Shown here one piece after another: positions 1 through 5,104 of a stretch of 5,104 bases of DNA. Position 1 is the first letter of the stretch. Every line of letters starts with the position of its first letter. Location of the stretch: positions 1 to 5,104 of the forward strand of contig CANHFL010000118.1 of assembly GCA_947459855.1 (NCBI GenBank), in the 5' to 3' direction. Position numbers and translations under genes: made by a program. The notes below the pieces were generated by a model. That model was given only the letters and a program-made list of their open reading frames with translations. It was not told where the DNA came from and ran no database searches. This DNA is from Planctomycetaceae bacterium (GTDB lineage Bacteria > Planctomycetota > Phycisphaerae > Phycisphaerales > SM1A02).

Positions 1-521
1 AGCGGCTGGCCCTCGGCCATCGCCGCGAACGGGTTCGACGGGATCATCTGCCGCGCGATCTGCAGCCACGCCGCGCCCAGCCCCTGCTCGCCCGCCGTCG
101 CCGCCGCCGCCAGCTTGGGCGCGGCGCCGAAGCGCTCCGCGCCGCTCGCCTTGAGCGACTCGACGACATCCGGCGCGAGCCCGAGCCCCGGCCCGACCCA
201 CGTCACCAGCACCGCGCCGATCGCGGCCGCGGCCAGCATCGTGGCCAGGAAGTACGTCGTCGTCGCAAGCCCCAGCCGCCCAAGCTTCGAGGGGTCGCCC
301 AGCGACGTGATCCCCGCGACCACGCTGGTGAACACCATCGGGAAGACGAGCATCATGAGCGGGCGCACGAGCACCAGCTCGCCCACCGTGCCCAGCGTCG
401 CGGCGGCGCCCGTCGCGCCCGCGCGGTTCAGCCATTCGCCCAGCAGCGCGCCCGCGACCAGCGCCACGATCGAGCCGGTGGCCACCCACCGCTCCTTCGC
501 GCCGGTCGCGCGCCGCGCCAT
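1..521 (-). CDS. Dicarboxylate/amino acid:cation symporter (DAACS/SDF family), N-terminal part
   Basis: Secondary transporter of the inner membrane that would import a dicarboxylate or acidic/neutral amino acid with Na+ or H+; the substrate cannot be told from this part. The 174 visible residues (3' end cut by the window edge; the family usually has about 400-450) show a hydrophobic helix at about 13-28 and the family-typical stretch at about 51-83 (LVRPLMMLVFPMVFTSVVAG, then ITSLGDPSKLGRLG). A third helix lies at about 86-110 and a conserved IPSNPF motif at 160-165, followed by AAMAEG. The start ATG overlaps the trxB stop by one base (TGATG), with only a weak AGGG about 9 nt upstream, so translation is probably coupled to trxB. 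Between helix 3 and the IPSNPF motif lies a hydrophilic, Ala-rich periplasmic-type loop (about 115-150). Family assignment is confident; GltP, DctA or SstT identity is not resolvable. Confidence 0.88.
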   Translation of the reverse strand, partial: MARRATGAKERWVATGSIVALVAGALLGEWLNRAGATGAAATLGTVGELVLVRPLMMLVFPMVFTSVVAGITSLGDPSKLGRLGLATTTYFLATMLAAAAIGAVLVTWVGPGLGLAPDVVESLKASGAERFGAAPKLAAAATAGEQGLGAAWLQIARQMIPSNPFAAMAEGQP

Positions 522-1501
522 CAGTGCACGCCCTGCTCGGCCAGCCAGCGCTCGCAGTCGATCGCGGCCTGGCAGCCCATGCCGCTCGCCGAGATCGCCT
601 GGCGGTAGACCTGGTCGGCCACGTCGCCCGCGGCGAAGACGCCGGGGATGTTCGTGTACGAGCCGCGCGTCTTCAGCGCGACGTAGCCCTTCTCGTCCAG
701 CTCCACGCCGGAACCCGCCAGGAACTTCGTGGCCGGCGAGTGGCCGATCGCGATGAAGAGCCCCTTCACGTCCAGCCGGCGCGTGGCGCCCGTCCTCACG
801 TCCTTCACGACCACCGCCTCGAGCTTCTCGGCGCCCACGACGTCCTCGACGGCGCTGTTCCACACCATCTCGACCTTGGGGTTGGAGAGGACGCGGTCCT
901 GCATGCTCTTGCTGGCGCGCAGCGTGTCGCGGCGGTGGATGACGTAGACCTTGCTGGCGAACTTCGTCAGGTAGCTGGTCTCCTCCATCGCCGTGTCGCC
1001 GCCGCCGACCACCGCGAGCGGCTGGTTGCGGTACGCCGGCAGCGCGCCGTCGCACACCGCGCAGGCGCTCACGCCGCCGCCGTTCATGGCGAGCTTGAGC
1101 TCGTTGGGGTGGCCCAGCCAGTTGGCCGTGGCGCCGGTCGAGATGATCACGCTCTGCGCGTGCACCACCTTGCCGTCGCTGTCGGTCAGCGCGAACGGGC
1201 GCTTCGAGAAGTCGCAGCGGTCGATGTTGGCGTCCACCACGCGCGTGCCGAAGCGCTCGGCCTGCTCGCGGAACTTGGCCATCATCTCGGGGCCGGTCAC
1301 GCCGTGCGGGAAGCCGGGGTAGTTCTCGACCTCGGTGGTCAGCATCAGCTGACCACCCGGCAGCACCGGCGCGGGGTTCGTCGCGGGCACGCCCACGTAG
1401 ACGACGGGGTTCAGGTTGGCGCGCGCGGCGTAGATCGCGGCGGTCCAGCCCGCGGGGCCCGACCCGATGATGACGACCTTCTCGGCGTTTCCGTGGGACA
1501 T
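521..1501 (-). CDS. trxB: Thioredoxin reductase (NADPH), plant/fungal-like NTR form
   Basis: FAD-containing enzyme that reduces thioredoxin with NADPH in the cytosol. The 326 residues contain the FAD-binding GSGPAG at 13-18, TEVENYPGFP at 56-65, and the redox-active CAVC disulfide at 147-150 followed by DGA. They also contain the NADPH-binding GGGDTA at 166-171, the HRR phosphate-binding motif at 189-191 and the second FAD motif AAGDVAD at 290-296. Length is normal for low-Mr TrxB. The extra segment at about 38-48 before GGQL, and CAVCDGA rather than the CATCDG of E. coli, resemble the plant/fungal NTR type that also occurs in bacteria. The start is supported by an AAGGAG Shine-Dalgarno sequence 8 nt upstream. 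It lies 49 bp downstream of an exported-protein gene and overlaps the next transporter gene by one base, so it looks like the middle gene of an operon. Confidence 0.97.
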   Translation of the reverse strand: MSHGNAEKVVIIGSGPAGWTAAIYAARANLNPVVYVGVPATNPAPVLPGGQLMLTTEVENYPGFPHGVTGPEMMAKFREQAERFGTRVVDANIDRCDFSKRPFALTDSDGKVVHAQSVIISTGATANWLGHPNELKLAMNGGGVSACAVCDGALPAYRNQPLAVVGGGDTAMEETSYLTKFASKVYVIHRRDTLRASKSMQDRVLSNPKVEMVWNSAVEDVVGAEKLEAVVVKDVRTGATRRLDVKGLFIAIGHSPATKFLAGSGVELDEKGYVALKTRGSYTNIPGVFAAGDVADQVYRQAISASGMGCQAAIDCERWLAEQGVH

Positions 1502-1509
1502 CTCGTCTG

Positions 1510-1515
1510 CTCCTT
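1510..1515 (-). promoter_or_regulatory. Ribosome binding site of trxB
   Basis: The minus strand reads AAGGAG followed by 8 nt and then ATG at 1501. This is the strongest Shine-Dalgarno sequence in the window and fixes the trxB start. It suggests trxB is translated independently of the upstream gene. Confidence 0.8.
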
Positions 1516-1527
1516 GGTGGATGCGCG

Positions 1528-1542
1528 GGGCGCTCAGCGCCC
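1528..1542 (-). other. Intercistronic hairpin between exported-protein gene and trxB
   Basis: The arms GGGCGC and GCGCCC pair across a 3-nt loop, 8 bp past the stop codon of the upstream gene and 12 bp before the trxB Shine-Dalgarno sequence. No T-run follows in the direction of transcription, so it is not a classical intrinsic terminator. It could stabilise the upstream message 3' end or attenuate read-through. In DNA this rich in G+C, short stems also arise by chance. Confidence 0.35.
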
Positions 1543-1550
1543 GGCGACGG

Positions 1551-2996
1551 TCACTTCGAACCCTGCTGCCGGCTCAGCGCGCGCAGCGACGGCCACGCGA
1601 CGAAGTCGCCCGACAGTCCGTCGAACGTCGCCTTCGCGGCGCCGCCGTCCTCCTTGTCGACGCCGCGCGCGTACAGCACCGCGCCGGTGATCTGCAGGCG
1701 GCCGTAATCCGACTCGATCGCGCGCGGCGCGGCCAGCTTCGCGTACTGCCAGCGGCCGTAGGCAGGGTCCCACGGGTCGTAGTCGAAGCGCTTCACCGAG
1801 TAGACCGAGTAGGTCGCCTCGAAGCCGCGCGGCCAGTCGCCCAGGTCGCGGAACGCCGCGCACAGCGAGGCCGTCAGCGCGGTGCCGTTCAGCTCGGCGT
1901 TCAGGCGCTGGCGCAGCGCGAACAGCTTCTCCAGGTCCTTCGCCATCAGCAGCACCATCGCGTAGCGCATCTTGTTGGTGCGGCTCTTCGCGGTGGGGTT
2001 GTCGAGGAGGGTGTCGTAGTAACGCACGCGCCACCGGCGCCACCAGTCGTCGTAGACGCTGGTCAGGCGGATGCGCGTCGCGTCCAGCGAGCCGTGCACG
2101 TCGGCGATCTGCGCCCAGCGCTTGGCGGCGCCGAAGCGGGTCAGCGGCTCGTCCTTCGCCTGAAGCTCGCCCATCGCCATCGCCAGCTTGCCGGCGTCGG
2201 GCTGCCCCTGCGCGTCGAAGAGCTGCACCAGCATCAGCTCCGCCAGCACGCGGTCGCCCTCCGGCATGTCGAGCCGGCGCAGGCGCTCGGCGTCCGTCGG
2301 GTGGATGAAGGGGAAGCCGTTCAGGCCCGCCTTCTTCAGCACGGCCGCGGGGATGTCGCCCAGGAACGTCTGCATCAGGTCGCGCTCGACCGAGCAGAGG
2401 TCCGACATGCGCTCGAGCGCGAACCGCTTCTCCTCGAGCAGCTGCTGGTCCGCCACCTTGCGGAGGAGCTTCAGCGTCGAGATGCCAAGGTCGAACATCT
2501 CCTGGAACTTCTTCTCGCCGCCCAGCCGGTAGCTCTCGGCGGTCACCCAGCAGAGGATCGTGTCCAGCGGCTTCAGGTACGCGGGGTCGCTGACGAAGAC
2601 ACCCAGCCCGTCGCCCAGGCCGATGAAGAAGCCGCGCTCGGCGAATCCGGGGGGCACGCTGGGACGGCCGTAGGGCAGGCCGAAGGCCACCTGCGCCTGC
2701 GCGTCCATGATCGCCTTGCCCATCGCGCCGTTGGCGGCGGCCCAGGCCTTGACCTTGTCCCAGTCCTTCATGCCCGGCCAGATCGTGGTCAGGTTGAAGT
2801 CGGGGCCGGCCTTCATCGGCGCCTCGGTCATCTTCATGTAGGCCTCGCCGACGGCCTTCCAGCACTTGCTCTTGTCCTGCACGACCTTCATCGGCAGGTT
2901 GAGGGCTTCGATCGCCTTGGGGTCGTCCGCGCGTGCGGGCGCGACCAGTGCGGCAAGTCCGAGGACGGCGGCAGCGAGGATTCGTGCGGGTGCCAT
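1551..2996 (-). CDS. Exported protein of unknown function (481 aa)
   Basis: I do not recognise this protein. The chosen start gives a clear Sec-type signal peptide: MAPAR, a hydrophobic core at about 6-20, and a probable cleavage at ARA|DD after residue 23. The mature part (about 458 residues) has no further membrane segment, so it is probably periplasmic or secreted. It is largely helical in appearance and rich in aromatic residues. Distinct patches are DFNLTTIWPGMKDW at about 66-79, a Gly-rich ERGFFIGLGDGLGVF at 120-134, YDDWWRRWRVRYYD at 315-328 and RFDYDPWDPAYGRWQY at 403-418. Four cysteines (about 45, 149, 201, 379) are scattered, with no CxxC or CxxCH. An ATG at 3137 in the same frame would add 47 Arg-rich residues, hide the signal peptide and run across the purD start, so I reject it. 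No good Shine-Dalgarno sequence is visible. It is upstream of trxB on the same strand, which suggests co-transcription but does not reveal a role. Confidence 0.85.
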   Translation of the reverse strand: MAPARILAAAVLGLAALVAPARADDPKAIEALNLPMKVVQDKSKCWKAVGEAYMKMTEAPMKAGPDFNLTTIWPGMKDWDKVKAWAAANGAMGKAIMDAQAQVAFGLPYGRPSVPPGFAERGFFIGLGDGLGVFVSDPAYLKPLDTILCWVTAESYRLGGEKKFQEMFDLGISTLKLLRKVADQQLLEEKRFALERMSDLCSVERDLMQTFLGDIPAAVLKKAGLNGFPFIHPTDAERLRRLDMPEGDRVLAELMLVQLFDAQGQPDAGKLAMAMGELQAKDEPLTRFGAAKRWAQIADVHGSLDATRIRLTSVYDDWWRRWRVRYYDTLLDNPTAKSRTNKMRYAMVLLMAKDLEKLFALRQRLNAELNGTALTASLCAAFRDLGDWPRGFEATYSVYSVKRFDYDPWDPAYGRWQYAKLAAPRAIESDYGRLQITGAVLYARGVDKEDGGAAKATFDGLSGDFVAWPSLRALSRQQGSK

Positions 2997-3073
2997 GGGG
3001 GCCGCAAGGGTAGCAGAAAGTCGGCTAGACTCGGCCGTTTCCAGCTGGCCCCGACCCCCGCGGAGCACCCCCG
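2997..3073. promoter_or_regulatory. Divergent promoter region between the exported-protein gene and purD
   Basis: This 77-bp gap separates two diverging genes and must hold promoters for both unless they are internal to neighbours. On the plus strand TAGACT at 3026-3031 is a possible -10 box (4 of 6 consensus bases), without a convincing -35. On the minus strand TGC-TACCCT (box at 3012-3007) resembles an extended -10 and would give a very short or leaderless transcript for the gene starting at 2996. That would fit its missing Shine-Dalgarno sequence. The intergenic location is solid; the individual boxes are weak guesses. Confidence 0.4.
3062..3065 (+). promoter_or_regulatory. Ribosome binding site of purD
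   Basis: GGAG lies 8 nt before the ATG at 3074, a normal spacing. Together with the conserved N-terminal nucleotide-binding motif beginning about 14 residues into the protein, it supports this start. Confidence 0.6.
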
Positions 3074-4414
3074 ATGACGAACGCCCCCTCGCCCTGCAAC
3101 GTCCTCCTGATCGGCACCGGCGGCCGCGAACACGCACTGGCGTGGAAGCTGCGCCAGTCGCCGCTGCTGGGCCAGCTGTGGGTGCAGCCGGACGCCAACG
3201 CCGGGATCCGAGCGCTGGGCCGCCCCTGCGACGCGCCGTTCACCGCCCGCGAGCGCTTCTTCCTGAAGAGCTGGCTCGACAAGAACGAGATCCACCTGGT
3301 GGTCATCGGCCCGGAGGGCCCGCTGTCCGAGGGTCTGGCCGACGAACTGGCCGCGCCCCACCGCCGCGTGTTCGGTCCCACCAAGGACGGCGCGCGCCTG
3401 GAATTCGACAAGTCCTTCGCGAAGCAGGTGATGCGCCAGGCGAACGTCCCCACCGCCGACGGCCGGAGCTTCACCAACTACGAGGCCGCGCGCGCCTACG
3501 TCGATGCCCGCGACATCCCGCTGGTCATCAAGGCATCCGGCCTCTGCGCGGGCAAGGGCGTGGTGGTCTGCTCGAACCACCGCGAGGCCTCCTCGGCGCT
3601 GGATCGCATCATGAAGTCGCGCGAGTTCGGCGAGGCCGGCGCCACCGTGGTGATCGAGGAGCGCCTGGTCGGCCAGGAGATGAGCGTGCTGGCGCTGGTG
3701 GACGGCCGTTCGATCACCGTGCTGGACCCCTGCCAGGACCACAAGCAGGTCGGCGAGGGCGACACGGGCCCGAACACCGGCGGCATGGGCTCGTACTGCC
3801 CCACCCCGCTCGCCACCGAGACGGCCATGGCCGAGATCACCCGCGAGGTGCTGGTTCCCACCGTCGACGCCCTGCACCGCGACGGGATCAGCTTCCGCGG
3901 CGTCCTCTACGCCGGCATGATGCTGACCCCGGGTGGACCGAAGGTGCTGGAGTTCAACACCCGCTTCGGCGACCCCGAGACGCAGCCGCTGATGGCCCGC
4001 CTGCGGGGCGACCTGGTGGACATCCTCTGGAAGACGGCCGGCGGCGAACTGGACCAGGCCGAGGTCGACTTCGACCCCCGGTGCGCCTGCTGCGTCGTGG
4101 TCTGCAGCGAGGGTTACCCGGGCACGGTCCGCAAGGGCCAGCCGATCGAGGGCATCGAGGCGGCCGAGGCGTGCGGCGGCCCGGACGAGCAGGTCGTGGT
4201 GTTCCATGCAGGAACTACGACCGATCCTGAAGGAAAGCTGGTCACGGCGGGCGGGCGGGTGCTTGGGGTCACTGCCCTGGCGGCCGATCTCCCACGCGCC
4301 CAGGCGCTGGCCAACGAGGCCGCCGCCCGCATCCGGTTCCCCGGGGCGTTCTTCCGCCGGGATATCGGGCACCGGGTGCTCGGGGCGCCGACCGCCGCCT
4401 CTCACCGGGACTGA
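3074..4414 (+). CDS. purD: Phosphoribosylamine-glycine ligase (GAR synthetase)
   Basis: Catalyses ATP + 5-phosphoribosylamine + glycine to glycinamide ribonucleotide, the second step of de novo purine synthesis, in the cytosol. The 446 residues cover the whole family in order. The N domain has GTGGREHALAWKL at 14-26 and IGPEGPLSEGLADEL at 78-92. FGPTKDGARLEFDKSFAK is at 100-117. The ATP-grasp part has VIKASGLCAGKGVVV at 151-165 and VIEERLVGQE at 193-202. The signature DHKQVGEGDTGPNTGGMGSY is at 222-241, and EFNTRFGDPETQP at 293-305 carries the likely metal ligands E293 and N295. The C-terminal domain has GYPG at 347-350, VFHAG at 376-380 and GGRVLGVTA at 393-401. Odd points are Cys158 where most relatives have Ala, and four cysteines between 337 and 344. 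The gene stands alone here, without other pur genes, so its genome probably scatters the pathway. Confidence 0.97.
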   Translation: MTNAPSPCNVLLIGTGGREHALAWKLRQSPLLGQLWVQPDANAGIRALGRPCDAPFTARERFFLKSWLDKNEIHLVVIGPEGPLSEGLADELAAPHRRVFGPTKDGARLEFDKSFAKQVMRQANVPTADGRSFTNYEAARAYVDARDIPLVIKASGLCAGKGVVVCSNHREASSALDRIMKSREFGEAGATVVIEERLVGQEMSVLALVDGRSITVLDPCQDHKQVGEGDTGPNTGGMGSYCPTPLATETAMAEITREVLVPTVDALHRDGISFRGVLYAGMMLTPGGPKVLEFNTRFGDPETQPLMARLRGDLVDILWKTAGGELDQAEVDFDPRCACCVVVCSEGYPGTVRKGQPIEGIEAAEACGGPDEQVVVFHAGTTTDPEGKLVTAGGRVLGVTALAADLPRAQALANEAAARIRFPGAFFRRDIGHRVLGAPTAASHRD

Positions 4415-4453
4415 GGCGCCAACCGGCCGCCGCCACCCCGGACGCAGGTTTCC

Positions 4454-4485
4454 GGCCGCCTGCGGTTGTCGCCGCAACTACGGCC
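4454..4485 (+). terminator. Possible 3' hairpin of purD
   Basis: GGCCG (4454-4458) pairs with CGGCC (4481-4485), and inside it TGCGG (4461-4465) pairs with CCGCA (4472-4476) around a 6-nt loop, with a small internal loop between the stems. It begins 39 bp after the purD stop. There is no T-run, so if it ends transcription it does so without the classical signal; it may only protect the message end. Confidence 0.3.
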
Positions 4486-4515
4486 AAGTAACTTCCGTAT
4501 CTGCTCTGTAGACGA

Positions 4516-4535
4516 CCGCGGAGGCGCCTCCGCGG
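4516..4535. repeat. Perfect 20-bp palindrome
   Basis: The two 10-bp halves CCGCGGAGGC and GCCTCCGCGG are exact reverse complements with no spacer. In RNA this could fold as an 8-bp stem with a GCGC loop. In DNA it could be a dimeric regulator site. It lies 102 bp after the purD stop and 63 bp before the next start codon. No T-run follows, so a Rho-independent terminator is unlikely in classical form. Confidence 0.6.
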
Positions 4536-4559
4536 CCCTGTCAGTGCATGTGCATCGGC

Positions 4560-4581
4560 GCGCTGCGATGGAACGCAGCGC
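4560..4581 (+). repeat. 8-bp hairpin in the leader of the exported-protein gene
   Basis: GCGCTGCG and CGCAGCGC pair across the 6-nt loop ATGGAA. The stem ends 2 nt before the GGAGAG ribosome binding site, so if transcribed it would stack directly beside it. The loop carries an ATG that is in frame with the downstream gene. Confidence 0.5.
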
Positions 4582-4583
4582 TT

Positions 4584-4589
4584 GGAGAG
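4584..4589 (+). promoter_or_regulatory. Ribosome binding site deciding the start at 4598
   Basis: GGAGAG lies 8 nt before the ATG at 4598. An alternative in-frame ATG at 4568 would add ten residues (MERSAWRVEP) but has no Shine-Dalgarno sequence and would push a Trp/Arg/Glu-containing segment ahead of the signal peptide. I therefore prefer 4598. Confidence 0.65.
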
Positions 4590-4597
4590 TTGAACCA

Positions 4598-5104
4598 ATG
4601 ATCATCCGCCTCGCTTCGACCGTCGTGCTCGCAGGTGTGGTCGGTGGCCTCCTGGCCGCCACCCCGATCGGCGGCACCGGCACCGCCGGCACGGTCTCGG
4701 TCTCCGCGGCACGCTCGGTCGCGACCGCCCCCACGACCGCTGCCCCAGCCCCGAACGAGGTCGCCAAGGGCGACATCAACCCGGGCCAGGCGCTTGAGCC
4801 GCGCGTCCCCTTCAAGAAGGTGCCCAGCGAGAGCATCCAGCTGCCCGTCGATTCGGTCAGCGGTCGCCCGATGTGGACCGGCCGCCTCGGCGTCAAGTTC
4901 CGTGACGAGCTGCGCATCCGTGCCGACCGCACGCCCAGCGAGTTCGCCCGTGGCGCCGATGGCCGCCCGGTGAAGGCGGTCACCGACACCCTCCGCACGT
5001 TCGGCGGCAGCATCCGCCAGATGCTCAACCGTACGCCCGAGGACCTCGCGGCCCTCGAGGCGCGCGCCGCGGGCAAGTCCGGCCAGGCGCAGGCCGACCT
5101 TGCC
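4598..5104 (+). CDS. Exported protein of unknown function, N-terminal part (169 codons visible)
   Basis: An open frame runs from this ATG to the window edge without a stop. It begins with a probable signal peptide or membrane anchor: MIIRLAS, then a hydrophobic core at about 8-21, with possible cleavage near LAA|T at 21 or later. A low-complexity Ala/Thr/Pro/Val stretch at about 22-53 follows and looks like a flexible linker. From about 80 the sequence becomes globular: GRPMWTGRLGVKFRDELRIRA at about 89-109 reads like a beta strand pair, then TLRTFGGSIRQMLNRTPEDLAALEARAA at 131-158 looks helical. The RLGVKFRDELRIRA pattern followed by a helix loosely recalls the propeptide-like region ahead of secreted subtilisin-type (S8) proteases. 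No catalytic domain is in view, so that is only a guess. Codon use is strongly GC-ending, like its neighbours, which supports real coding. Confidence 0.75.
   Translation, partial: MIIRLASTVVLAGVVGGLLAATPIGGTGTAGTVSVSAARSVATAPTTAAPAPNEVAKGDINPGQALEPRVPFKKVPSESIQLPVDSVSGRPMWTGRLGVKFRDELRIRADRTPSEFARGADGRPVKAVTDTLRTFGGSIRQMLNRTPEDLAALEARAAGKSGQAQADLA

Larger units (their letters stand above)
4415..4597 (+). other. Structured intergenic region after purD, upstream of an exported-protein gene
   Basis: This 183-bp non-coding stretch should contain the purD 3' end and a promoter for the next gene. It holds several inverted repeats, listed separately. A comparatively AT-richer stretch at about 4476-4512 is the likeliest promoter location, but I cannot point to a good -35/-10 pair. 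TTGTCG at 4466-4471 with TAACTT at 4489-4494 is the best-spaced weak candidate. A tandem hexamer GTGCAT GTGCAT lies at 4544-4555. No tRNA or known riboswitch is recognisable. Confidence 0.5.

Noticed and set aside
115..756. Plus-strand frame of 213 codons opposite the symporter and trxB
   Set aside because: Ser/Pro/Arg-rich shadow; the minus strand encodes clear DAACS and TrxB motifs.
524..1690. Open frame of 388 codons on the plus strand opposite trxB
   Set aside because: It is antisense to a certain trxB, His/Arg/Ala-rich with no family motif; long stop-free frames are expected opposite genes at this GC content.
1534..2865. Minus-strand frame of 443 codons in another frame of the exported-protein gene
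   Set aside because: Arg/Ala/Gly-rich low-complexity translation typical of an out-of-frame reading; it would replace a more protein-like frame.
1467..3077. Open frame of 536 codons on the plus strand opposite the exported-protein gene
   Set aside because: Composition is dominated by Arg, Leu, His and Val with no domain or signal, while the opposite strand has a signal peptide and normal protein composition. It is a GC-driven shadow.
2866..4230. Plus-strand frame of 454 codons overlapping purD in another frame
   Set aside because: Pro/Arg/Gly-rich out-of-frame shadow of purD; it also covers the divergent promoter region.
2888..4477. Minus-strand frame of 529 codons opposite purD
   Set aside because: It lies antisense to a fully conserved purD and shows no recognisable motif.
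4544..4555. Tandem hexamer GTGCAT GTGCAT as a regulatory repeat
   Set aside because: Only two copies, too short to claim more than chance; mentioned within the intergenic entry.
4402..5076. Minus-strand frame of 224 codons opposite the second exported-protein gene
   Set aside because: No ribosome site or motif, high Arg/Ser/Ala; the plus-strand frame has a Shine-Dalgarno sequence and a signal peptide.
1..5104. Search for a new multi-gene defence, mobile or biosynthetic system
   Set aside because: No integrase, transposase, nuclease, toxin-antitoxin, direct-repeat array or att-like repeat was seen; composition is uniform and three of five genes are housekeeping or transport.

Overview
This is a GC-rich window (about 70% G+C by eye) from a bacterial chromosome. 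It has ordinary housekeeping genes and no mobile element, CRISPR array, rRNA or tRNA that I could see. No marker gene fixes the taxon. High GC, a thioredoxin reductase of the plant/fungal-like NTR form, several exported proteins of unknown function and weak Shine-Dalgarno use would suit a Planctomycetota (Phycisphaerae-like) genome. That is an impression from style, not a demonstrated assignment.

Layout. Positions 1-2996 are a minus-strand block of three genes, read right to left. They are an exported protein of unknown function (2996-1551), thioredoxin reductase trxB (1501-521), and a dicarboxylate/amino acid:cation symporter whose 3' part runs off the left edge (521-1). The trxB stop and the symporter start share one base (TGATG), so these two are probably translationally coupled. 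The 49-bp gap between the exported protein and trxB holds a small hairpin and a strong Shine-Dalgarno sequence for trxB. A 77-bp divergent intergenic region (2997-3073) separates this block from purD on the plus strand (3074-4414), which encodes phosphoribosylamine-glycine ligase of purine biosynthesis. After purD comes a 183-bp intergenic region (4415-4597) rich in inverted repeats, including a perfect 20-bp palindrome. It leads to a second exported protein of unknown function (4598 to the right edge), which is incomplete.

How they fit together. TrxB passes electrons from NADPH to thioredoxin in the cytosol. The symporter imports organic or amino acids in the inner membrane, and PurD acts in the cytosol in IMP synthesis. 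I see no single pathway joining them. I did not find convincing evidence of a new multi-gene system. The items most worth a second look are the two unrecognised exported proteins and the structured DNA ahead of the second one.
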